The notes: generated from the sequence alone by a model not told the origin. Shown: positions 1-8,098, numbered from the stretch's first letter. The stretch is DNA of 63,397 nt from JBBDSJ01 sp040905025 (GCA_040905025.1 JBBDSJ010000008.1:1-63397), one strand, 5' to 3'. Numbers and translations are program-made.

Positions 1-134
1 AGGGTCACTGCATCATGAAACAGCATCAGCATCACGCTGTCGCCCTTTTCCAGTGCGGTCGCGGCAAAGATGAATGGAATGGCGGCGCGAGTGGTATCAG
101 TACCGCCCCAGGTGGTGGAAATTGCGTAGTGCAT
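1..134 (-). CDS. DsrE/DsrF-like protein, N-terminal part (runs off the window)
   Basis: The minus-strand reading frame opens at an ATG at 134 and continues past base 1, giving about 44 residues beginning MHYAISTTWGGTDTTRAA. AGGAG lies about seven bases before the ATG. The small open N-terminus, which turns into a hydrophobic strand followed by GDSVMLMLFHDAV, resembles DsrE-family proteins (small sulfur-relay or peroxiredoxin-like folds), but the diagnostic C-terminal part is outside the window. It lies downstream of modC on the same strand with 134 bases between, in which I see no clear terminator. It may belong to the mod transcript. The family call is an inference from a short fragment. Confidence 0.5.
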   Translation of the reverse strand, partial: MHYAISTTWGGTDTTRAAIPFIFAATALEKGDSVMLMLFHDAVT

Positions 135-268
135 TTTGCATCTCCTGCTCTCCGGTTGCCCCGGAAATGTCATGTTTATGGAAGATCACCTGTATCAGCC
201 TATACCGGCTGTCGGCATGAAGCAAAAAGTGCGGCTTCGGTATTCTGCCGGCAGCGGGTCATGCGCGG

Positions 269-1375
269 TTAATGCCGGTAATCGACGGGATTCATGATAT
301 GTATGCCGTCAGCAAGCAGTGAAACCTTGATCTCGGCGCCATTGCGAATGTCATTACGCTGCGCGGCATGAGTGCTGATTTGCAACCGCAAGGGTTTGTC
401 GATGTTCCGGCAGCGCATGCTGACTTCGGTTTGTGCGCCCAGTGTGATGCAGTCTTCGACAATGCCGCTGACCGGGTTCTCGCGTTCACCCAGTGATGGC
501 CGGCCGCGCCGGTGCAGCAGAATATCCGAGTCCGGTATAAACCAGTCAACCCGGGTACCATTAACGAGTGCCGGCCGGCCGGACAGTTCCAGAGTGTAGT
601 CGCCCCATTGCAGCCATGGCTGTTGCTGTTGCCAGATCAATGTGCCGGAGAAGACATTAGCGCAACCGATGAGCCGTGCCACCTGTGGACTGCGCGGCCG
701 GCTGAACAAGTTATCAGGCTTGTCCGTTTGCAAGGTCTGGCCGTTATGCAACACGCATATGCGATCCGCCAGTGCGCTGGCCTCATTCAGATCATGCGTC
801 ACCAGAATAATCGGCACGTCAATCTGCCGCCGTAACCGGGCCAGTTCGTTTTGCAAACGCTGCCGCGTCATTTGATCGACAGCAGAGAATGGTTCATCGA
901 GCAACAATACGCGTGGTTGCCTGGCCAGTGCGCGTGCCACGGCCACACGTTGTTGCTGGCCACCGGACAATTCATGTGGATAGCGCTGTTCAAGTCCTTT
1001 CAGATGCACAATATCCAGCAGGCGCATGGCTTCCTGTTGACGGGCGGCCGGTTTGATGTGGTTCATGGCAATGGTTATGTTGTCGCGTACGTTCAAATGC
1101 GGGAACAGGGCGTAGTCCTGAAATACCAGGCCAACACGGCGCTGCTGCGGCGTTGCATTAATATGATGAGCAGGATCCATCCAGACATCCGCGCCGCACT
1201 GAATGAAGCCATGCCGCGGTTGATACAAACCCGCGATGCTGCGCAATACTGTGGTTTTACCACTGCCGGACGGGCCCACCAGCGCCAGCAATTCACCGGC
1301 ATTAACGCTAATCTGCAATTCCAGTGGAATCGGTGCCTTCTGCTGCAAACGAATGAACAGGCCGTCAGCGGACAC
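269..1375 (-). CDS. modC: molybdate ABC transporter, ATP-binding subunit ModC
   Basis: ModC hydrolyses ATP on the cytoplasmic face to drive molybdate import through ModB. The ABC domain fills about the first 230 residues: Walker A GPSGSGKTT near residue 35, signature LSGGQQQRVAVA, Walker B VLLLDEPFSAVD. A C-terminal TOBE/Mop-type domain of about 120 residues follows, as in ModC. I chose the GTG at 1375, which has AGGAAG six bases upstream and overlaps the end of modB by 11 bases. A TTG at 1408 would add eleven residues but has no good ribosome site. It is the last gene of a compact modA-modB-modC operon. No obvious ModE palindrome was seen. Confidence 0.92.
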   Translation of the reverse strand: MSADGLFIRLQQKAPIPLELQISVNAGELLALVGPSGSGKTTVLRSIAGLYQPRHGFIQCGADVWMDPAHHINATPQQRRVGLVFQDYALFPHLNVRDNITIAMNHIKPAARQQEAMRLLDIVHLKGLEQRYPHELSGGQQQRVAVARALARQPRVLLLDEPFSAVDQMTRQRLQNELARLRRQIDVPIILVTHDLNEASALADRICVLHNGQTLQTDKPDNLFSRPRSPQVARLIGCANVFSGTLIWQQQQPWLQWGDYTLELSGRPALVNGTRVDWFIPDSDILLHRRGRPSLGERENPVSGIVEDCITLGAQTEVSMRCRNIDKPLRLQISTHAAQRNDIRNGAEIKVSLLADGIHIMNPVDYRH

Positions 1376-2033
1376 GGACGGGCTTCCTGCCGCTAAGGCT
1401 GTAGACAATACCGATAGCGATGAAGGATGCGATTAGCAGGGTCAGTGACATGTTGCCGGCAGCGCTGTCATCAAACGCCTGCATGCGATCATAGATCGCA
1501 ATCGCAATGGTTTTGGTTTCGCCCTCAATCGCACCGCCGACCATCAGAATCACGCCGAACTCGCCGAGGGTATGCACAAATGTCAGAATCATGGCCGAGA
1601 TAACACCGGGCCAGATCAACGGCAATTCGATACGCCAGAACGTGCGCCAGGGTGACAGCCCGGAGCACCAGGCGGCTTCGCGCACATACGGCGGTATGGA
1701 TTCAAACGCGCGCTGGATGGGCTGGACGGCAAAGGGCAGGTTGAAGATTACGGAAGCGATGACAATGCCGCTGAAACTGAAATTCAGGCCGCTGCCCGTC
1801 AGTGTTTGCCACAACCAGCCGGCCGGATTATTGTCACTGAAAATGACTAGTAAATAAAAGCCAAGTACGGTCGGTGGCAGCACCAGTGGCAAGGCTACCG
1901 TCGCTTCGACAAAGCCGCGTCCCCGCAGCGTTGTCGTTGCCAGCCAGCGGCCCAGCAGCAAACCGATTGGCAACAGCAGCAGGCTGGCCCAGATCGCCAG
2001 ACTCAGGGAAATTTTCAGTGCAGTCCAGTCCAT
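1365..2033 (-). CDS. modB: molybdate ABC transporter permease ModB
   Basis: This is an integral membrane permease of 222 residues with about five to six hydrophobic segments. It shows the binding-protein-dependent transport (EAA) loop, here EAAWCSGLSPWRTFWRIELP near residue 130, which docks ModC. Length and segment order fit ModB; the related CysT/CysW sulfate permeases are longer. It starts five bases after modA and its end overlaps modC, so the three genes are probably translated from one message. Confidence 0.95.
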   Translation of the reverse strand: MDWTALKISLSLAIWASLLLLPIGLLLGRWLATTTLRGRGFVEATVALPLVLPPTVLGFYLLVIFSDNNPAGWLWQTLTGSGLNFSFSGIVIASVIFNLPFAVQPIQRAFESIPPYVREAAWCSGLSPWRTFWRIELPLIWPGVISAMILTFVHTLGEFGVILMVGGAIEGETKTIAIAIYDRMQAFDDSAAGNMSLTLLIASFIAIGIVYSLSGRKPVRVR

Positions 2034-2038
2034 TTATT

Positions 2039-2818
2039 TTAATCTTGCTGTTCTTCAGGCAAGGCAAAACCATAGCGTTCAAGGACAACGCGTGCCGGTT
2101 CGGTTTGCAGAAAAGCATAAAACTTTTCCGCAACAACACCGGCATCTTTCATTAAAACCATGCGTTGTCGCAAGGGTGCATGAAGTTCAGCCGGGATCAA
2201 CGCAAACACGGCGCGTTCCCGCAACGCCGGTGCCAGTGCCAGCGAGTACGCCACAATGCCGCCGTCGGTATTACCGGACAAGGCATACTGGGCCGCCTGC
2301 GATACATTTTCTCCCAGTACCAGCTGCGGCTGGATCGCTGTCCAGAGACCTTTTGCTTCCAATGCCTGTTTGGCTGCAACGCCATACGGTGCATGCGCCG
2401 GGTTGGCAATCGCAAAGCGGTTCAACTCCTGGCGGGCCAGTTTTTTACCCAGCTGTATCAGCTGCTCATCAACCAGTGCGGTATTATTTTTTGGTGTAAT
2501 GATAACAATGCGGCCGATGGCATATAAACAGCCATCATCGCGGGTATGGCCGTCATGCTGTAATGCAAATACATAGTCTTCATCAGCAGAGAGATAAAGT
2601 TCAAACGGCGCACCCTGGGTGATCTGACGCCGGAAATTGCCGCTGGAACCAAAATTCAGCCGCACCCGGTGTCCGGTTTGAGCTTCAAAGTCGGCGGCAA
2701 TTTCGGGCAATGCGAACTGCAGATCGGAGGCTGCCGCAACTATGGGCACGTCATTCGCTGTAACGAACTGTGCAGTCGTCAGCAATACAATAGCGAGATA
2801 TGAGCTGAATAATTTCAT
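2039..2818 (-). CDS. modA: periplasmic molybdate-binding protein ModA
   Basis: ModA binds molybdate or tungstate in the periplasm and delivers it to ModBC. The start at 2818 gives MKLFSSYLAIVLLTTAQFVTA, a good Sec signal peptide; an in-frame start 14 codons earlier would put a charged leader before it. The mature part begins VPIVAAASDLQFALPEIAADF, and the phrases NFGSSGNFRRQI and SADEDYV are typical of ModA anion-binding strands. It heads the modABC operon and is divergent from the alkyltransferase-like gene, leaving only about 63 bases for both promoters. Confidence 0.95.
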   Translation of the reverse strand: MKLFSSYLAIVLLTTAQFVTANDVPIVAAASDLQFALPEIAADFEAQTGHRVRLNFGSSGNFRRQITQGAPFELYLSADEDYVFALQHDGHTRDDGCLYAIGRIVIITPKNNTALVDEQLIQLGKKLARQELNRFAIANPAHAPYGVAAKQALEAKGLWTAIQPQLVLGENVSQAAQYALSGNTDGGIVAYSLALAPALRERAVFALIPAELHAPLRQRMVLMKDAGVVAEKFYAFLQTEPARVVLERYGFALPEEQQD

Positions 2819-2881
2819 AATGGTCTGACGGACGGCATGATCTTGCATGAACCTGAGCACTGACTATACATTGGAAAATTC

Positions 2882-3223
2882 ATGAACGTACTGAATCACC
2901 AGCAAATATACCGCGTGGTAGCCGATATTCCCAAAGGTCGGGTTGCAACCTATGGTCAGATTGCCAGCCGGCTCGGCTATCCGCGCCATGCCAGACAGGT
3001 GGGTTATGCACTGGCGGCGCTCACTGATGAACAGGCAGTGCCCTGGCATCGGGTAGTGAATGCGCGCGGGGAAATCAGTACGCGCAGCCAGCCGGGTTAT
3101 GCTGAATTGCAAAAACTGTTACTGGAAGACGAGGGTGTGATATTCGACGAACATGACTGTATATCCCTGCAAGCATATCAATGGCAACCGGATGGTGAAC
3201 AGAAGATCGGGACTGGAATGTAG
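2882..3223 (+). CDS. alkyltransferase-like (ATL) DNA repair protein, MGMT family without the acceptor cysteine
   Basis: This 113-residue protein has the MGMT DNA-binding domain (RVVADIPKGRVATYGQIA, LGYPRHARQVGYAL). The active-site motif reads PWHRVV, with Trp55 where true O6-alkylguanine transferases have the acceptor Cys (PCHRV). That substitution defines ATL proteins, which bind O6-alkylguanine without removing the alkyl group and hand the lesion to nucleotide excision repair. The ATG at 2882 is the only sensible start. It converges on apaH. The class assignment rests directly on the motif; the repair role is family knowledge. Confidence 0.9.
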   Translation: MNVLNHQQIYRVVADIPKGRVATYGQIASRLGYPRHARQVGYALAALTDEQAVPWHRVVNARGEISTRSQPGYAELQKLLLEDEGVIFDEHDCISLQAYQWQPDGEQKIGTGM

Positions 3224-3269
3224 CAGGCAGTCGACATGCGTCACCTGGCTATTATCTGTGTATTATCAA

Positions 3270-4100
3270 CTAGCGTCGCTTTTGTTGTGACGGCACACTA
3301 AACCATGCCCGATCTTCAAGACGCAGTGCAGTCAACGTACCGCCCCAGACACAGCCTGTATCCAGTGGATAGACTTGCCTGCTGCTGTAATCGAGCCTGG
3401 TCAGACTCAATGTTGACCAATGACCAAACAGTATCTGCAGCTTTTTACTGCGGCGCCTGGGTACATCAAACCACGGTATTAAATCGGCAGGCTGTGAGCC
3501 CGGCGGGCTTTTTTCGTTAAAGTCCATACGACCACCGGCATCACAATAACGCAACCGGGTAAACGCATTGATACTGAAGCGCAGGCGTTCAATGCCGGAC
3601 AAGGCTGCAGACCAGGTGTTGGGTTCATTACCATACATGGTGTTAAAAAAAGTCTTGAATTCGGTACCACCCAGCACGGTTTCGACTTCGCGTGCGCACT
3701 GACTCGCGGTTTGCAGATCCCATTGTGGTGGCAGCCCGGCGTGTACCAGCGTAAAGCCAAGCTCATTATCATGATGCAGCAGTGGACAACGGCGCAGCCA
3801 GTCAAGTAAATCGTCACGATCCTTTGCATCGAGAATGGGATCGAGCGTATCGCGTGGTTTGGGTTTGCCAAAACCATGTGCGACAGCCAGCAGGTGCAGA
3901 TCATGATTGCCGAGTACACTCAGTGCGCTGGCGCCGAGATTGCGGACATAGCGCAGCGTTTCCAGTGATTCGGGGCCACGGTTGATTAAATCGCCGGCAA
4001 ACCAGAGTTGGTCTGACCCCGGATTGAACCGGATTTTTTTCAACAGCTGTTTGAGTTCAGTCAGGCAACCCTGCAGGTCACCGATTGCGTAGGTAGCCAT
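3270..4100 (-). CDS. apaH: symmetrical bis(5'-nucleosyl)-tetraphosphatase ApaH
   Basis: ApaH hydrolyses diadenosine tetraphosphate to two ADP and also removes Np4 caps from RNA. The metallophosphatase motifs are all present: GDLQGC near residue 7, GDLINRG near 36, GNHDLH near 65 and the later histidines (HAGLPP, GHWS). Its 276 residues match the family. It lies three bases after apaG, so the two are co-translated. In many gammaproteobacteria apaGH ends the lptD-surA-pdxA-rsmA cluster; here that cluster lies 10 kb away. Confidence 0.96.
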   Translation of the reverse strand: MATYAIGDLQGCLTELKQLLKKIRFNPGSDQLWFAGDLINRGPESLETLRYVRNLGASALSVLGNHDLHLLAVAHGFGKPKPRDTLDPILDAKDRDDLLDWLRRCPLLHHDNELGFTLVHAGLPPQWDLQTASQCAREVETVLGGTEFKTFFNTMYGNEPNTWSAALSGIERLRFSINAFTRLRYCDAGGRMDFNEKSPPGSQPADLIPWFDVPRRRSKKLQILFGHWSTLSLTRLDYSSRQVYPLDTGCVWGGTLTALRLEDRAWFSVPSQQKRR

Positions 4101-4103
4101 GAT

Positions 4104-4487
4104 TCAGTGCAACGTATGTGGCATGGCCAGATTGAATGGCTGGATAGGGGCGTCAAATTTCACGCCATCATCAGCCAGCATCTGGTAGCTGCCTTGCATG
4201 CAGCCCAGCGGCGTTTCCAGCATTGCCGCACTGGTATAGGTGAATGATTCACCCGGTTGCAAATGTGGTTGCTCGCCGATGACCCCCATACCCTTGACTT
4301 CCTGTATACGCTCATCGGCGTCTGTGATAATCCAGTGGCGCGACAGCAGTTTGGCAGCGATTTCACCCCGATTGGTGATCGTAATGGTATAGGCGAATAC
4401 AAAACGCCGGGCTTCCGGCAGGGATTGCTCGGCAATGTAGGCCGTTTTTGCCTTGATTTCGATGTTGTAAGGTTGTTTAGTGGGCAT
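4104..4487 (-). CDS. apaG: ApaG domain protein (Co2+/Mg2+ efflux-associated)
   Basis: ApaG is a small immunoglobulin-like beta-sandwich protein; its exact biochemical role is unsettled. The start at 4487 gives 127 residues beginning MPTKQPYNIEIKAKTAYI, the usual family length and N-terminus. A longer in-frame start at 4577 would overlap comM and add a non-conserved leader. Conserved segments include FAYTITITNRG, SRHWIITDADERIQEVKG and GVIGEQP. It is followed at once by apaH. About 46 bases separate it from comM on the same strand. Confidence 0.95.
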   Translation of the reverse strand: MPTKQPYNIEIKAKTAYIAEQSLPEARRFVFAYTITITNRGEIAAKLLSRHWIITDADERIQEVKGMGVIGEQPHLQPGESFTYTSAAMLETPLGCMQGSYQMLADDGVKFDAPIQPFNLAMPHTLH

Positions 4488-4533
4488 GCGCGCACTATGT
4501 ACCTGATAAAGCAGATGGCTGCAACCGCTGTGA

Positions 4534-6042
4534 TTAAACTGTATCGCGTTCCAGCCGGCGATAGCCAATCGCTTCACTTAAATGTGAAATTTCAATTTGC
4601 ACGCTCTGATCCAGATCCGCAATCGTACGCGCGACTTTCAGAATGCGGTGTAATGCCCGCGCCGACAGGCCAAGTTGTTCCAGCGCTGTTTGCAATAATT
4701 GCCGGCCTTCTGCAGTTAAAGCGCAATCGCGTTCAACTTCACGATTATTCAACACGGCATTCACTTTACCGGCGCGCTGTTGCTGGCGTGTGACGGCTGC
4801 CAGCACGATTTGTCTTAGTTCATCACTGTCCGGCGCAGATTGATCCTGTTGCTGTAGTAATCCGGATTTCAGATTCGGGACTTCAATGTGCAGGTCGATG
4901 CGATCAAGCAATGGCCCTGACAAACGCAATCGATAGCGGCGGATTTGCTCGGCGCTGCAATGGCAGCGACCCGAGGCATCACCCAGATAGCCGCACGGAC
5001 ACGGATTCATGGCAGCAATTAGCTGGAACCGGGCCGGAAATTCGGCCTGCTGGGCCGCGCGTGAAATCGTGATACGGCCGGATTCCAGTGGTTCGCGCAA
5101 GACTTCCAGTACGCGCCGCTCAAACTCGGGAAGTTCATCAAGAAAAAGAATGCCGTTATGAGCCAGAGAAATTTCACCCGGCCGTGGCGGCGAGCCGCCA
5201 CCGACCAGCGCAACAGCCGATGCCGTGTGATGCGGATTACGATAGGGCCGGACACACCAATTGGCTGGATTAAAACCCTGGTTACTGACCGAAGCCACTG
5301 CAGCTGTCTCCAGCGCCTGTGCTTGCGTTAACGGCGGTAACAGTCCCGGCAAGCGTTCGGCCAGCATAGTCTTGCCGGTACCCGGAGGCCCAAGAAACAG
5401 CAGATTGTGGCCACCAGCGGCAGCAATCAACAACGCACGTTTGGCATGGGCCTGACCTTTGACATCGGCAATATCCGGATACCGACTGGCGTGCGACAGT
5501 TGCCGCGCTGTTTTATGACAGTCCAGTTTCTCCACGCCGGTCAGGTGTTGAAAAACGTCCAGCAGATGGCTGGCTGGGTAAACAGTTGCACCATCGACCA
5601 GCGCGGCTTCATCGGCATTGGCTGCGGGCACAACAAGAGTGCGTTTCACCTGTGTCGCCGCATGGCTGGCCGGTAGTAGTCCGCGAATATTGCGTAATTC
5701 ACCGGTAAGCGACAACTCGCCAAAAAATTCGTGCTCTGCCAGTGCGGTATCTGGCAGTTGCCCTGAGGCCGCGAGAATGCCGACGGCTATCGCCAGATCA
5801 AAACGGCCACCTTCCTTGGGTAAATCTGCCGGTGCCAGATTGATGGTGATGCGTTTGAGGGGAAATTCAAACCGGTTGCTCAGCAATGCACTGCGCACCC
5901 GGTCCTTGCTTTCGCGTACAGCCGTCTCGGCCATGCCGACAATCGAAAGACTGGGCAGACCATTGCTTAAATGAACTTCGACTGTGACCAGTGGCGCGGC
6001 AATGCCGGTAGCGGCACGGCTGTAAACAGTGGCAAGACTCAT
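4534..6042 (-). CDS. comM: ComM/YifB family AAA+ ATPase (Mg-chelatase-like)
   Basis: ComM is a hexameric helicase that promotes branch migration during natural transformation in Vibrio and Acinetobacter. The 502-residue protein has the N-terminal ChlI/Lon-like domain (residues 1-170), then the AAA+ core with Walker A GPPGTGKTML near residue 219, Walker B LFLDELPEF, and a C-terminal Mg-chelatase domain. The pair CPCGYLGD and CHCS is typical of YifB proteins. It is downstream of ubiK on the same strand, an arrangement often seen near glnK-amtB, as here. Confidence 0.95.
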   Translation of the reverse strand: MSLATVYSRAATGIAAPLVTVEVHLSNGLPSLSIVGMAETAVRESKDRVRSALLSNRFEFPLKRITINLAPADLPKEGGRFDLAIAVGILAASGQLPDTALAEHEFFGELSLTGELRNIRGLLPASHAATQVKRTLVVPAANADEAALVDGATVYPASHLLDVFQHLTGVEKLDCHKTARQLSHASRYPDIADVKGQAHAKRALLIAAAGGHNLLFLGPPGTGKTMLAERLPGLLPPLTQAQALETAAVASVSNQGFNPANWCVRPYRNPHHTASAVALVGGGSPPRPGEISLAHNGILFLDELPEFERRVLEVLREPLESGRITISRAAQQAEFPARFQLIAAMNPCPCGYLGDASGRCHCSAEQIRRYRLRLSGPLLDRIDLHIEVPNLKSGLLQQQDQSAPDSDELRQIVLAAVTRQQQRAGKVNAVLNNREVERDCALTAEGRQLLQTALEQLGLSARALHRILKVARTIADLDQSVQIEISHLSEAIGYRRLERDTV

Positions 6043-6081
6043 GTCCTTATGTACTCCTGACGTCCGTGTCGATGCGGTCAG

Positions 6082-6506
6082 CTATGTTGCCGGATCATCC
6101 GGTGGATTGTTGGTTTCCAGTTCATCCAGCCGCTTCAGGATCATCTCCAGGCGTTCACGCGTGCGCGCTAACAGTGCGGCCTGTATATCAAATTCTTCTC
6201 GCGTGACCAGATCCATGCGATTGAATGCCGCATTCAATGCCTGTTTGAGCTGCATATCAAAATCGCTTTTGACCTGCCGTATGTCCGGCGGCAGATCCGC
6301 AATGATGCGTTTNNNNNNNNNNNNNNNNNNNNNNNNNNNNNNNNNNNNNNNNNNNNNNNNNNNNNNNNNNNNNNNNNNNNNNNNNNNNNNNNNNNNNNNN
6401 NNNNNNNNNNNNCAAAATCGCTTTTGACCTGCCGTATGTCCGGCGGCAGATCCGCAATGATGCGTTTAATCAGACTGTCGAGTGACGGTTTATTGGTCTC
6501 GGTCAT
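6082..6506 (-). CDS. ubiK: ubiquinone biosynthesis accessory factor UbiK (BMFP/YqiC), split by an artificial gap
   Basis: The start (MTETNKPSLDSLIKRI) lies right of the gap and the end (MILKRLDELETNNPPDDPAT) lies left of it. If the 100 Ns and one copy of the 55-base duplication around them are removed, the frame joins perfectly into a protein of about 89 residues: a short N-terminus, the segment FDMQLKQALNAAFNRMDL, and a C-terminal coiled coil. This matches UbiK/YqiC, which helps assemble the aerobic ubiquinone biosynthesis complex. The gene is therefore very probably intact in the organism and broken only in this assembly. It is 39 bases upstream of comM. Confidence 0.85.
6313..6412. other. 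100-N assembly gap flanked by an identical 55-bp sequence
   Basis: Exactly 100 Ns. The 55 bases before it (6258-6312) and after it (6413-6467) are identical, which is what two contig ends sharing one k-mer of 55 look like when a scaffolder fails to merge them. Collapsing the two copies restores the ubiK frame, so probably no sequence is missing. Confidence 0.9.
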
Positions 6507-6644
6507 GCAAATTTCTTCGCGTTAAATGTATTTCTACTTTGTACTTTATAAATTCAGGCTGCAAGTACAAGTTTTGGTAGTGACGGCTTTTGTTGCCATG
6601 GATATCTGAGAAACAGGTCACAGATAGTTGTTGTTAGCATGATA

Positions 6645-6661
6645 GGCACAAAACCGGTGCA
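6645..6661. promoter_or_regulatory. NtrC-type enhancer site 1
   Basis: A 17-bp imperfect dyad reads GGCAC-N7-GTGCA, close to the NtrC consensus TGCACC-N5-GGTGCA. Its centre (6653) is 31 bp from the centre of the second site, about three helical turns, so both lie on one face of the DNA. It lies about 150 bp upstream of the inferred sigma-54 start. Confidence 0.65.
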
Positions 6662-6675
6662 CAACACCATGATAG

Positions 6676-6692
6676 CGCACCTATAGGGTGCG
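6676..6692. promoter_or_regulatory. NtrC-type enhancer site 2
   Basis: A 17-bp perfect dyad CGCACC-TATAG-GGTGCG matches the core GCACC-N5-GGTGC of NtrC (GlnG) binding sites in both arms. It lies about 120 bp upstream of the inferred start of the porin-glnK-amtB transcript. Confidence 0.75.
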
Positions 6693-6777
6693 TTGTATGG
6701 AATCGCCAGCGTTGTATGGTTACAACAAAGTCCTCGCTTTATCCCTAACCTGCTGATTATTTGAACTTAACTGGATC

Positions 6778-6793
6778 TGGCACGGAACGTGCA
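6778..6793 (+). promoter_or_regulatory. sigma-54 (RpoN) -24/-12 promoter
   Basis: The sequence TGGCAC-N5-GTGCA matches the sigma-54 consensus TGGCAC-N5-TTGCA with one mismatch and the required ten bases between the GG and GC doublets. It is 68 bp before the porin ATG and downstream of the two NtrC-type sites. This predicts nitrogen-limitation control of the porin-glnK-amtB operon. Confidence 0.75.
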
Positions 6794-6860
6794 ATAACAG
6801 AGCCATCAAGATGCGTTCTTGTATTTTCGTGTACTTACTTAAAGCAGAGGGGAAACATTA

Positions 6861-7592
6861 ATGAAAACCATGAGCAAATCATTATTTGTAGGTGCAGCAG
6901 GTGCGCTGGTTGTCGGCATGCCGATGGTGGCCCAGGCCGAATCTCCGCATACCTTCAGTGCCAACGTGGCCCTGACGTCAGAATATATGTTTCGCGGTAT
7001 TTCGCAGACCGACGGTGCGCCGGCTGTGCAGGGTGGCTTTGACTACTCCTACGACTCCAATACGTTTGCCGATCCTTACGTTGGTATCTGGGCATCTAAC
7101 GTCAGTTTCGGTGGCGGTATTGAAGCCGACTACTACGGTGGTCTCGCCGGTGAATTCAGCAACGGCATCGGCTGGGATGTCGGCGGTCTGTATTACGACT
7201 ACCCGGCGGCCAGTCCTGCTGGCGAAACGTTTGATTATTTTGAAGCTTACGGCAGCCTGAGCTACACCTTCCCGGGTGAGTATGAGCCGACGGTTGGTAT
7301 GGGTTACGCGTATTCTCCGGACTTTTTCGGTGAGACAGGCGACGGTCACTGGTTCAACCCGTCTTTCGGTCTATCGTTGCCGCAAGGTGTCGGTTTCAGT
7401 GCCAGCTATGGCTATCAGGATGTTGACGATCTTGGCAACTATTCAACCTATACCATCGGTTTGTCGAAAGATGTTGGCATGTTCGGTCTGGCGCTGGATT
7501 GGATCGATACCTTTGACGAAGACGATTTTTGTACCGGTATCGAGAACCTCTGTGATGGTCGTGTCGTATTTACCGTCTCCAGCAGCTTCTAA
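6861..7592 (+). CDS. TorF-family putative outer-membrane porin
   Basis: This 243-residue protein starts with a Sec signal peptide cleaved after PMVAQA. The rest is a predicted small beta-barrel: alternating aromatic/glycine strands (SEYMFRGISQTDGAPAVQGG, DPYVGIWASNVSF, YYDYPAA) ending in the aromatic VVFTVSSSF, a beta-signal for outer-membrane insertion. The SEYMFRGISQT opening is typical of the TorF-type family (gcw_chp), whose members often sit beside glnK-amtB. The context suggests it lets ammonium or another nitrogen source across the outer membrane; this is inference. It is the first gene after the sigma-54 promoter and is followed by a hairpin before glnK. Confidence 0.85.
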   Translation: MKTMSKSLFVGAAGALVVGMPMVAQAESPHTFSANVALTSEYMFRGISQTDGAPAVQGGFDYSYDSNTFADPYVGIWASNVSFGGGIEADYYGGLAGEFSNGIGWDVGGLYYDYPAASPAGETFDYFEAYGSLSYTFPGEYEPTVGMGYAYSPDFFGETGDGHWFNPSFGLSLPQGVGFSASYGYQDVDDLGNYSTYTIGLSKDVGMFGLALDWIDTFDEDDFCTGIENLCDGRVVFTVSSSF

Positions 7593-7626
7593 ACCGCAGT
7601 ATTTGTAAGGATACCTCAGGCAAAAT

Positions 7627-7653
7627 CCCGCCGGGCCATCCCGGCCCGGTGGG
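7627..7653 (+). terminator. hairpin between the porin gene and glnK (possible partial terminator)
   Basis: An 11-bp stem, CCCGCCGGGCC paired with GGCCCGGTGGG, closes a five-base loop. Only a weak T stretch (GTCTTTA) follows. It could terminate part of the transcripts after the porin gene or protect the porin mRNA, so that more porin than GlnK/AmtB is made. Confidence 0.6.
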
Positions 7654-7686
7654 GTCTTTACCCAAGCTAACGGGAGGATTATTTTC

Positions 7687-8025
7687 ATGAAACTGGTCTC
7701 AGCGATCATTAAGCCCTTCAAGCTCGACGACGTGCGCGAAGCATTGTCGGAAATCGGGGTGCAGGGCATGACGGTGACAGAAACCAAGGGTTTCGGTCGC
7801 CAAAAGGGGCACACCGAGTTGTACCGGGGTGCCGAGTATGTCGTCGACTTTCTTCCCAAAATGAAGCTCGAAGTCGCCATTGAAGACTCCAAACTTGACG
7901 ATGTCGTGGAAGCCATAACCAATGCTTCCAAGACCGGCAAGATCGGCGACGGCAAGATTTTTGTATTCAACCTCGAACAGGCTGTTCGAATTCGTACCGG
8001 CGAGACCGGTGACGCGGCGCTGTAA
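7687..8025 (+). CDS. glnK: P-II nitrogen regulatory protein (GlnK type, first copy)
   Basis: P-II proteins sense 2-oxoglutarate, ATP/ADP and, through uridylylation, glutamine. GlnK blocks AmtB when nitrogen is sufficient. The 112 residues have the canonical length, Arg38-Gln39, the T-loop GHTELYRGAEYVVDF with the uridylylation site Tyr51, and the C-terminal signature TGKIGDGKIFV. The strong site GGGAGGA precedes the ATG. It is 74 bases ahead of amtB in the NtrC/sigma-54 operon. A paralogue lies at 9496. Confidence 0.95.
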   Translation: MKLVSAIIKPFKLDDVREALSEIGVQGMTVTETKGFGRQKGHTELYRGAEYVVDFLPKMKLEVAIEDSKLDDVVEAITNASKTGKIGDGKIFVFNLEQAVRIRTGETGDAAL

Positions 8026-8098
8026 TGATGACTTTCATTAACAACCCGTCTTTCGACGTCTGTCGATTGCAATCCAAGTATTTGGGAGGACTCTAACA

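Noticed and set aside
2819..2881. ModE (molybdate repressor) site between modA and the ATL gene
   Set aside because: No palindrome close to the known ModE consensus was found.
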